A DNA stretch of 64,000 nucleotides from Astropecten irregularis (lineage: Eukaryota > Echinodermata > Asteroidea > Paxillosida > Astropectinidae): the NCBI GenBank assembly GCA_963971285.1, contig OZ020253.1:1674001-1738000 (forward strand). The letters are read 5' to 3'. The translations under genes were made by a program, and so were the position numbers. Shown one piece after another: positions 12,801 through 24,800 of the stretch; position 1 is the stretch's first letter; each line of letters begins with the position of its first letter. The notes under the pieces are model-generated. The model had not been told where the DNA came from. It did not search any database and saw only the letters and a program-made list of their open reading frames with translations.

Positions 12801-15800
12801 CTAATTTCGGATCGATAGGAGAAATCGAAGCAGCCAAAGCAAAGAGACCAACAAAGCCGTGACGAGGAAAGTGTCTTGGTGACTTACTTTTGATGTATAT
12901 CGCTAGAGGCGCCGTCGTCAGCATAACAATCAGGGGCTGACCACCGAACAGACAGAAGAACAATCCTCCGATGGTCTGCGACACAATCACCTTCCTCACA
13001 TCTGGACAAAACACAACAAGAAAATCAAGAAAAACAAAGGTTGATAAGAATATGGAACACTTTGGTTATCTTGATAACAGGTAAACACTATAGGTAATTG
13101 TAAAAGTTCAGTTAAGCAAGCTATTAGGTCTGTCCTTAAAGGTAATATCACACTTTGGTTTTTATCAAAGAAATACAGATTCATGGGCAAAAAATATCAA
13201 GACAGATACAGTAACGGTCATCTGTGAAAATTTCAGTCCCATACGGTGCCCACTTTTTGAGAAAACTGTGAAAAACGGCCACAGTATTTCTTAAGTCTTT
13301 TCTCTTTTATTTTTGATCATTTAAAAGAAAAAAAGATTTTCGGTCGTTGTTTTACTAATTTCTGGATAAATACACCATTTCAGGTGGAAACATTTTAACG
13401 GTATGTTTCTACCACCACCATCTTCATACCCTGTTAGTTATACATAAATCTGTGAACATTTCTGTTTTGGTTTCTAACCAAACTATAGGCCTTTTCACAC
13501 TACGAAAAATCTCCGGGTTGTACACGGGTCCGACACGTGTTGAAATGACTGACCTTTTCACACTGCAAGATTTCAACACGGCGTCGACCCGTGTAGAGCG
13601 CTCGACACGTGTTGAAACCAACCCTGCTCGGGAGGTGGGTTGAGAGCTCTCAACCCGTGTTGAGAAGTCCGACACGTGTTGAAACCTGTAGTGTGAACGT
13701 CTGTGGGTTGAGTTCGATCCGTGTAACGTACGGCCGAGTGCGCGTGCGTGGCAGCGCCACACTGTAGTTAGCATGCAACGAACAAACAAACAAACAAGTA
13801 ACCTTTGACCGCGGCCAGCTGGCGTCCATGTGAAAAAACCGCGCGTTCTTTCATCTTTGTCAGTTTGTGTTACGTTAAGCAATTATTACATCTCAATCTC
13901 AGGCTTGCAACAATTCGATAATGGGCTCCAAAACAGAAAAAAGGCCAACTTGGAGTGAGGAGGAGGTGACGGCAATGTTGGCAATTTGGGCTGACGTATG
14001 GGGGATTTCCTGATTGTACCCGTGTTGAAAGTGCGATCCCGTGCGTAGTGTGAAATGATCGCGCAATACACGGGTCGAAACATTACACGTGTTGAGCAAA
14101 TGCCGGTGTTGCGCTGAGTAGTGTGAAAACGGAGCGAAAGTGACCCGTGTTGAAATTTTTAAGATTTCAACACGGATCGGACCCGTGTAGCTTTCAACAC
14201 GGGTCGGACGTTATAGTGTGAAAAGGCCTTATGATATTACCTTTAAACATTTCTTGTGTAAGGATTCAAGAACTGGATGGAGAGAGAAGCAGCTGAACAA
14301 AAGATCATCCAAAGACTAGACTGTATCATTAGAGGATTAAACAGGGACTCTGGGACATTTTGTCTTACTACATTAGTGACTCATTATTACCTTTTGTCTA
14401 GACCACAGACTGATGATGCCACTTCATTGCATCAAACAGGTACGCGCATTTGCCCTTGTTTAGTTTTAGACAATGGCGCCGGCCATAGTTCAAGGTATCA
14501 CGCGCAGTACGAACACTCATTTTTTGTGTAAATGTTGATGAAGGTACTCTGGAAAAAAGCAAAGGGAAAGGGGCCCCTAGATGAAGGCTTCCAGTCTGTC
14601 TCGCCTCCACCTTCTCCGCAAAGCTCCAGATGATGATGATGGCATCATCCAATCCCAGAGATGTGGAGGATTGAGGATCCAGCAGATTATGTTAAGACGC
14701 TTCTTAAGTTTCCTCCTACAAGAGTCGGGTTTACACGCTATCCCCATCTTTCTCCCTTTAGCTCAGACTTCGTCTTTCCTTCCCCTTTCTCTCTGACTCT
14801 GTCTCTTATATCTCCAGTGGGTTTCCCGGCAGACATCCTGGTTTGTTTGCCCCAGTATTGATTTGGGCTCTGATAACCAACGGAGACGGCAGGTATATGA
14901 CCGGACGGTACAATGGCAGGAGCTGCAAAGCTGTTATTGCCACTGAGAGCTCACCCTCCTAGGCCTCCCTACCGCCGTAGAAACACTGACAATCGGGAAA
15001 AGTGGTGGGGGAGAAAAATCATGATTCCTTCCGAGGGATAAGTGATTCCACAGAGAAATGTGGAATCAAATTTGTTTGTTTGTGTCGAGCTGCTCAATCA
15101 GATGATGAATTGAAAGTGGAAATCCGGAAATTCTGAAAAATCTCACACAGCAAATATTTTCCTTTTTCTTGAAGCTTTTTTTCTTCAAGAATTGCTAAAT
15201 TGGGATGTCTGCAAGACAATGATTCGAGGTTTGGATCGTGACGTCGCTCCAGCAGTCCCGACATACATGTACTTAGTAATAGTACATGTAGTAGTAGTAT
15301 TTAAAGCTTTTCGGTATCAAAACTGGACCCAATTTCATGGAATCCGTTACGATCATTTTCTGCTAACGCGCTGTCATATGCATTCTGCACTGAGAAATTC
15401 ATTGCTTACCGTTACCAAAAAAGAAACTCTTCCGTGAAATATGCTAACTGCAACAACAAAAAAAGTCTGCTACCGTAGCAAAGAATGTTTGCTAACGGTT
15501 ACGGATTCCATGAAATTGGGCCCTGGGGCCGATTTCACTAACGCTTTGCGATCATCGTAAAGCTCAAATCCATCGCTAAACGGAAAATTGCTATGCAAAG
15601 TAGCGATTGATTTTCCGTTTAGCGATGGATTTGGGCCCTAGCGATGATTGCAAAGCGTTAGTGAAATCGGCCCCAGGTTGGTAATAATACTGTAGATACA
15701 AATTCATGTCCCAGCCGTAGAAGGATATTTGCTTGAGCATAAAAATGCTAATACCTAATCCCTGTGTATGTACATGTATGACACCAACATGTAATTTGCA

Positions 15801-18800
15801 TACATATATGACGTTGGACAAAAACTTGCTATAAACTTGCTACAAGATTTAAAATTTGAATTTTTTTTTAGGGTTATGTGAAATGTTTCTGTCTATTGTT
15901 GGACAAGTTGAATTCCCTTGGATGCTTTGCTTGAAGTGCTTGGAATTCAATAATGAAGATTTGCTACCTAGAGATACTACCTTCGATTGCAGCGGAAATG
16001 CCAAAAATAGCCTCCCACAAAGTTTCAAAAGGTTAGCGACAGCGAAGTAAAGAGGATAATATCAATGGAGACCTGGTGATGTCATCAGCCTTTTTGCTGT
16101 CGCTCCGCGATCCAGTTGCATCAATTCATGCGCATGGATGACATCATCGATGACATCATCAGCTGTGGGGAATATGTCCTTCGAATCGTAATCAGAATTG
16201 GAGGGGGGGGGGGGGTGGTTGGGTTCAGAGTCTGTAATTAATTGATCGGTTGCTGAGGACGGCAACATCCTTTCGGAGCGCGAGTGTATCCAAGTATGCA
16301 TGACATCAGTCGAGGCAGGTCGGTCTGATGTGCACGATGTCATCGGAACCTTACCGGCACTCCGCCAGATCCACAAGCTCAGGAAATCAATCAGACCCTT
16401 TAAGAATGCTCCGGCATCAAGAGACTGAGATCAACAGAGCTTCCGCGAGATGACGTCATTCAGCGAGGAAGACGAGAGGAGTTGGCATGCAGTTGCACCC
16501 TCCCCCCACGATTAGGACCTCAGTGCGTCTGTGTGTGTGTGTGTGTGCAGCTTCAGTCTGGATGGAGGTAGCCTGTGCTCTGCCTGGAAGCAGTCGTAGT
16601 AGTCGGGTTACCAGTCCATGTTGCGTCATACCGATCGATGATATTGCCACATTTTCTGCCGACGACCTTCTTTCCCTACTCATTCCTGCTTTCCCTCACT
16701 CTCTTTCTCTGCAAATGTTATGAAGTACATGTAGGCATAATTCTCCCATGTTGTTTTACAGCCAGGAAGAAGGGGTTAGGGGGTTGGGAGGTTGGGAAGA
16801 GGAATGTCTTTAGTCCATGCAGACCTTAATGCCAGCCCAATTTGATTTTCTCTTATATGCATACGGATGCACGGCCCCTGCCATTTCATGCATAATCGAA
16901 TCACGCACTCACTGTTGACTATACCATCACAACTCCAAGACGTTGCTTTATTGATCTAGTCTCCATCCATTACACACTATGCAATGCGGGTACGTACATG
17001 TACATCTAAAGCAGTTGATCATGTGGGGACAAATTTCATTTCTGAAAACTTTCGGGCCAATTTTCTTGGAGATGCACACAATGATAGTAACACTGAAGAA
17101 AGATTTTAGGCTTTGCATGGTGACAATTGGTACGTGGATCGGTTTGCGGAAACACCATGTAAGAATCATTCGTACTTTCGCACTTCTATTTCGTTCACAC
17201 TTCTCGCAATTAAGGTCTGAACGTTTCGACTTGTATGCTCTAGTCCTCATCAGGAGAGGACATTGTCTTTTAGTGATTTTGTCTTTTTTTGCCATCGTTC
17301 TTCACATTAACTGGATGACAAGTACATGTATAACAGGTGCCCAACCCAAATCGAAAGAGCCCACAAGGGCTACGTCCGTTTCGTAGCGGCGCTGAGAAAA
17401 GGAGGACGATCATGGCGGCTATGGCGGTACGCATTGTTGGAGGTCAGGGTGCACCACGGTTGATCAAGTCTTTACAGCGAAGTAGCAAAATAGGCGCAGA
17501 GGAATTTGCATATATCGCAGTAATCGTCTGGGGTGGGTTGAATGCAGTAGACTTAAAACGCACTTTATATATTCCTGCCTTATCACGTTGCATATTAAAA
17601 AAAACATATTTACAAAGTTTGATAAGTTTTTTATCCGAAGATAGCAATATTAATGTAGGAATAAAGAAATGAAAATAAATTTCTATGAACTATCAAAACC
17701 TACTCCCAAGCACCACTTTAATGAAGTGAACGTGTCTGGCAATATGAGGAATATTCCACGCTCTCCAAAATTGGGTATCGCTTGACTTGTTTGTGCAATT
17801 TCAATTTTAAGCAAAAACATCCCGAATTCTGTTTATGTTTCATATTCAACCACATAGAGCACTTTTTCCATCTGCACATGTCTCGCTTCTGCAATTTCAG
17901 CTCGGCAGAATCACAGAGGCACCTTCAAAATTTAATAAGACTGAAATTCCGACTTGGAATCTGACGGAATTCCCTCTGCATATCCTGAAGGCATCTTCCT
18001 GTCTTTTAAAGCTGTATAATCATCCCTGATCACGGAAGATAAACTGAACTTCCCGTAAAAAAAAGCTTCATTTCATGTCTTGTTTCTCACTGAAAACCTT
18101 TGTAAGGTATTAAATCTTACCATTCATAAAATCAAAAATATATGATGGCCTTTTACGAAACCAGGCTTGAGGCTAGGCTTGGGACTTACCAGTACTTCGC
18201 TTCCGCCATTTGAGGCCCACAAAACGTAACGAATGTATTTGTGCCACATGACGAAGCCAAAGAAAGGCTCCAGCTTCGCCATGTATCTCAAGCCCTTTAT
18301 TTCATTTAGGATACAAAATGGCGGTATAGCAAAATAAATCATGCTAGCCTCAAGCCTGGGCCAATTTCACAGTGCTGCTTAGCACAATAATTTTGCTAAG
18401 CTCATGCTTAGCAAAATTATCTGTCTTAATAAAAATATGGTTAACAACCAAATTTCCATGTGTTGTGTATCGCTTGTGATTGTTCTTTGGCTGTTGTTCA
18501 CTGACCATGAATATAAAATGAAATTTTTAACGGTGGTTTGTTTTATTAGGCAAGACATTTTTGTGCTAAGCAGATTTTTGTGCTTAGCAGCTCCATGACA
18601 TTGGCCCCTGATGATTTCGTCAAGGTCCACAGTAACACACAAATTTGCTGACATGCAATATAATGCAACGAGGATGGGCCATGGTTTATAGGGAAGTTGG
18701 TGGCATTTTCTAGTTTTCTGCTTTCAGATAAATTTGTAATCCGACTAACGTATCTTTTGTGGCATTGAATTTTTAAAAGAAAAACAATGGTTATTTTGAC

Positions 18801-21800
18801 TCCCTACTTAAGGTCGCCGCCCAATGATCAAAATCCGTCAACCAGGGCAGCAAACAGACACTGGTAGAATTGAATTGTGACATCATTTCATAATGTGCGT
18901 CTCAATGTAAACAGCCATCGGGCAGCGAAGTACATAACCACATACATGTAATGAGACGACATATTAATTAAATTTTTTGCGCAAAAACGGCCATTGTTCT
19001 GATTTTTGCCTCGAAGCGAAAAGCAAAAGAGGTTATGAAAACTACCTCTGTACAAAATAATACCAATAACAATATGTGCATTCTACCATTCAATTATTAC
19101 GGTGTTTTCATTTTGTAGATGATGAAAAGATGTTTTTGAAGGATATTGTCCAACCATGCAAGACACATCCTCTTTAATTTCTAAGCATCTGAACCGAATA
19201 ATCGAAGCAAGATGGAAAACTTGACTTATTACTATTTCACTAACCTAATCATCGGTCAGAAAATGATTTCAAAGCTTTATAAATTCTATTTTTGTTGAGC
19301 TGGAACATGTGGCTGGCTGTGTTAACAACTACAGGGATACAATGTATGAAATAAAAATCTCGTACTAGTATATAATGATTAAAGGTATCATACTTTGGTT
19401 TTTGTCAAAGAAATACAGATTCATGGGCAAAAATATCAAGGCAGATACAGTAACAGTCATCTTTGAAAATTTCAGTCCCATACAGTGCCTACTTTTTGAG
19501 CAAACAGTGAAAAACAGCCACAGTATTTCTTAAGTCTTTTCTCTTTTATTTTTGATCTTTAAAAGATAAAAATTATATTTGGACAATGGTTTTACCCTTT
19601 TCTAGATAAATATAGCATTTCAGGCAGACACAATTTAACGGTATGTGTATAGGTAAATCTGTGGAGATTTCTACCAAAGTATGATCGTATCTTTAAACGT
19701 TTGAAATTGTAACATTTCTGCGTTTTTTCTCAAATGTTTCAATCTTTACCTGTCTACAAACAGTCTAAAATGTCACTTCGTCATTCAATCTGAATGATAT
19801 TTAACTGCAGAATATGCAGATGTGTAAGTGTTCAGATTTAAACGACACTGTAATATTCATTTCTGCCAGTATGCCTCGACCCTTACAGGATCATTATCAA
19901 TATCAATGATAAAGCATATGATTAACTCTGATATGCATCTTCATAGTGCAATAATGCATGAGAAGTTAAAGGGTATTCTTAAATGCAGATCCAGTCATGT
20001 CCCTAGAGGAAAATAAATTGCACAGTGCATAATAGTGATCTTTGGTGCTGTGCTTTAAAGGTATTCATGATTGGTAAAGGTCACAGAACAGCACTCACAA
20101 TTTGTCTGATTCAGCATGTACATAAATTGATAAACCTGTGAAAATTTGAGCTCAAATGGACATCTGAGTCATGAGAAAATAGCGAAAACCTGACTCATTT
20201 TTTCTTACAAAACATAAAGAATGGTTTTGATCTCACCCCGAGATCAAAACTGTTTGCGTTCTTTGTTTGACCACATCAGTAGACACTATTCTACTTTGCG
20301 ACTAAAATTATGACATATGCTGTTTACTGTCGCCAATATCTAGGCTTAGCAAACAAACAAACAAACACTGAACAAATCTAAACAAAATGCATTCACAAAC
20401 ACATAAACAGCCAAGAACAAGTTCAATACAAACAACATCCATGTACATGAGCCTGCTTGTTTAATGCGCAGGATCACAAATCCTGCTGATCCGGATCCTA
20501 CACTGTATTTTAGCGTACCCTGCATAGGACGTGGATCCCTAAATCTGGGATCCTTTGCATTAAACAAAAAGGTCCATGGTAAAAAAGGCTCTAAAGACCT
20601 TTTCACACGACGCTAAAACAACTCTCGACCATTGAGAAATTCTCTCATGGGTCTGGACCTCGGTCAAAATCTCTCAAGGATTGAGTTTTTTTTAGCATCG
20701 TGTGAAAAGGCTTTAAGTTAACAAGAAGGCAGAGTCCATCTGTGACAAATTGACATTGGAACGATCTTGGTTGTTTACGTGTGTTTGTTGAACACGGCCC
20801 CTTTGAAATGTCAGGCCCTATTAATTTCTTAATTCATACAACAGGGCATGCTGATAGGCTAATCTCTTTGCATCTGGCATTTATTGATATTTATAATAAG
20901 AAATATAAGAATGTTGTCCTCGACATTTCGTTATTCGATGAGGAACAACACACAATTTAAGTTTGAAGGATTTCAATACACAAATTAATCAAAGAAATAT
21001 GCATTGTGTGCAGGTGGCTGATTCCATGAACATGTCTGCATTGCAGCTGACTTTGTTGTTGCCGATATGGTGACATTTTGTCTTGTTTGTCATAGTCCGA
21101 GTCCGGACTATAGTCCGAGTCCGGACTATGAAAGTCAAATCATTCAAACTTTCGCTTTTGAAGGTAGTATCATACTTTGGTTTTTGTCAAAGAAATACAG
21201 ATTCATGGGCAAAAATATCAAGGAAGATACAGTAACAGTCATCTGTGAAATTCTCAGTCCCATACGGTGCCCACTTTTTGAGAAAACAGTGAAAACCTGC
21301 CACAGTATTTCTTAAGTCCTTTCTCTTTTATTTTTGAACTTTAAAAGATCAAAAATAATTTTGGTGACTGGTTTTACTCTTTTCTGGATGAATGCAGCAT
21401 TTCAGGCAGAACAATTTTAACGGCATGTTTCTACTATCACCATATTTATCACCTGTAAGTTATAGGTAAATCTGTGAAGATTTCTATTTCGATATGCTAC
21501 CAAAGTATGATACTACCTTTAAAGTGCCTTTTTTTCAAACCTCATAATTTGGATAAAGTCCTTGCTATAATCAGTTTTAATTATGGTAAAAATCGAACAA
21601 TCTCGTTCCAAAACTTCACAGACATTTTAAAAACAAAATGGGGCAAAGCTGGTCACACAAAAATCAATTTTACTTTGCACCTTTTTAAACTGAAGTCAAA
21701 TCGTCAGAAATATATCAAAATAATTTTCTCACGGACGAAAAATATTAGTGATCATTTTGCAGAAAGCAAAAAAATTCTGACAGTCATCTCCCAAGGATCT

Positions 21801-24800
21801 GAGTACAGTACGTGCTCAAAGAGAGGCTGAATATTGATATGAATAAGACGACTTTTTAAGTTGCAGTCTAAGCGCCAAATAAAACTTGAACCTATGGCAT
21901 TTCAGAGCGGCAGAAATGCTATTTATTCTGAATGGCAAAGCGTGAATGTCAATTCACTGACAGCTGTCACAAATGGTCTGCTCTCGTTTTTATCTGTTAT
22001 CCTTTTCTTCCCCTTGAACTTTTACAGCTACAGGGCCCTACAAATGTGTGTGGGAACGTTCCTGTATTGTACGTCTATTTATTCTTTGTTCGAATCTCTA
22101 CAAAGAAATTTCAACGATTTCTGTTCATTATCTATAATCAATGTTGCAATTTGAAGCGTTGTAAAGTTGTTTTGTGTTTGTTTTTTCAAAAGGTGTTTCG
22201 TAACCTTTGTGAAAATCAAAATGTCTGACGTTGATTTGAGCAGACCAGGCATTCCAGTTTTTTATAATTTGTCCCTCTGGCATGTGTTTGAAAGCTCCGA
22301 GCTCCATGCAATCGTCTCCTGTCAAAATTGTCACTTAGAAGTGTCAAATCACTTTGATTTTTGTAAAAACAGAGAAAAAATAGATGGAATACAGGAGATG
22401 CTGATATTTTTTTATCATTATGATTTTCAATTTCTTATTGCTTGATTAAGAAGCTTCTTTGCGTAGCAATTTTCCGTTTAACGATGGATTTGGGCTTTTA
22501 ATAGCGATGATCGCAAAATGTTAGTGAAATCGGTCCCACATGTGAAAAAATATTGTACATCAAGATGGATTAAGAATGATTATTTTCAGGGAAGTGTGGT
22601 ACTGGGATTTGGGGAGGATGGTGGTGGGGGGTGGGGGTGTGACACACTGTAGAAGACATAGGCAGAGACAAATGTGATGACTCCAGATTTAAGAAATGGC
22701 AAAATGGCATATGATGCACTCAACCACTGTATGTGTGAGCATGCGGCATATTGTCAAACAGGCCCATTATTCATGTGCAATGACGCAGTTCTCCAACATA
22801 AAAAATGGTTTCAATTTTAAAAAGACCTTCCGTCTCCCAACTTTCAACTATTTATGGCCGGAGGGGGGAGGGGGGTTCCAGCTGCCATTGACGCACGGGA
22901 AATAAGTAAAGAGTCTCTTGATTACTCCGACAGAGAGCAGTATATACTCTCATCATGACCGGTTCCATCAAAACGAGGCATGAGTAGGTAAACGTGCTCT
23001 CATATAAACACAACAGTACAAAAACATCAACTTGGAAAAATAGGAAAAACAATCTCAAATTTCAGAAATACAGCTGCTTTTTCTGTCCGAGGGAAGGAAA
23101 TATTTCTCGTCAGTCTTTGAGAGAGATTCTGCTAGATGGGAATCAAAGGTTACCATGGTAATACTTTCATCAAAATCAATATTTTGATTCATCACAGCGA
23201 AGAGCATATTCCATATTACTCTTCTATCTCATACAGTAATGACTGAATGTTGATGTATGATTTATCATATTAGAGACCATTAGAAACTGATGGTGGTGAC
23301 ACGTTATGTGTGTACATGCATATGATGTCACTGCGTGTTCGTACTGCATACTATTTAAAGGTAATATCATACTTTGGTTTTTATCAAAGAAATACAGATT
23401 CATGGGCAAAAATATCAAGGAAGATACAGTATTAACAATCATCTGTGAAAATTTCTGAGAAATTTTTGAGAAAACAGTGAAAAACAACCACAGTATTTCT
23501 TAAGTCTTTTCTCTTTTTATTTTTGATCTTTTAAAAGATGAAAAAGATCAGGCGAAAAAATGTTAATGGTATGTTTCTACTAGCACCATCTTCACACCCT
23601 GTAAGTTATAGGTAAATCTGTGAACATTTCTGTTTTGGTTTCTTACCAAAGTATGATACTACCTTTAAATGTTGGGTCAACTTATCTTTCCAAGTTTGTC
23701 TCCAAATCAAAATCTTACTATTCTTTCAGTGAAAAAAACCAACAACATTTATGTTGCAACTTGCGCATTTTCTGTGATTTTCAAGATTTTTTGTGCCGGT
23801 TGGCAACATGATTTTTCATCTCGAGGGCCAAACGGAAAGGCCGAGTGCGGGATGTCCCCGACCGCTGCCGGACAGTGTGGCTAGAACACTACTGCACACT
23901 AAGCCTGAAATTTGTCAAATTTGGGAGTTCATAAGATAACTATTTTTGCCGTAACTTATCGAGTGAAATCCATACTGAATTAACAATTTTGACATTCAGT
24001 TGCAGAAAAGCCGTGCAGGTGCTTTGAAATTTACCTCACAAAATGATGATGTCATAGGCCTATTTTTATCCGAGCAGCACACATCACGTACCTGCATCTA
24101 TCATCTTCCTTAGCTTATAACAGAAATAAGGTAGTGTACATGTACATTACCTATTGCTCCATGTGTATTCTTGTCGTTGAGTACTCCGAATGCTATGGAC
24201 GGTAGGAGACATGCAAAATACAGGAAGAGTGTTGTCGAGATGAGCTTGTGCAGTGTTTTGTGGCCCACGATGCCGTCACGGAAATCGCTCAGATAGTGGG
24301 GGATCCTCCGCTTCAGGTCAGCTCGGAATCCTTTGGCGAAACCGCTGCCCTGTGGATCAAGAATTATATCGAACAGTCAATAAAATCTTCAAAAATTTGA
24401 AACAATGAAAGAAAAAAATGGTTAGCACTGAGATTAGAACCTACAACAACCTAGGTTATTCCTGAGGTCACAAATTTGAATCCCGATAATGAGTATTCAA
24501 GAGTTCGCAGGTTCGAATCCAGTTTTTTGGAGGTCATAGGTTCGAATCCAGTATTCCAAAGGTTGCAGGTTCAAGTCCAGTATTCTGGAGGTCACAGGTT
24601 CGAATTTAGTATTCCAGAGGTTGCAGGTTCGAATCCAGAATTCCAAAGGTTGCAGGTTTCGAATCCAGTATTCTGGAGGTCACAGGTTTCGAATCCAGTA
24701 TTCCGAAGGTTTCGAATCCAGTATTCCGAAGGTTGCAGGTTCAAGTCCAGTATTCCAAAGGTTGCAGGTTCAAGTCCAGTATTCTGGAGGTCGTAGGTTC

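Larger units (their letters stand above)
13140..14242. mobile_element. Family A element, TTAA-flanked, split by a nested element
   Basis: Family A is a ~360-bp MITE with TIR AGGTAGTATCATACTTTGGT and TTAA at both flanks. Here TTAA is at 13136-13139 and 14243-14246. Removing the nested 13487-14229 element restores a normal copy. Other copies: 19383-19692, 21162-21518, 23359-23664, 37073-37415, 51533-51886, 56006-56368, 56800-57157, 59281-59645, with fragments at 4230, 9059, 27416 and 37421. TTAA targeting recalls piggyBac-type elements. Confidence 0.85.

Noticed and set aside
13424-13882. 152-codon minus-strand ORF
   Set aside because: It runs through the end of a family A MITE and the subterminal repeats of the nested element, and the peptide mirrors the repeated STRVE-like words.
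22128-22445. Overlapping 68-98-codon ORFs on both strands
   Set aside because: Low-complexity, Phe/Lys/Ile-rich composition of AT-rich intron, no recognised domain, and both strands open.
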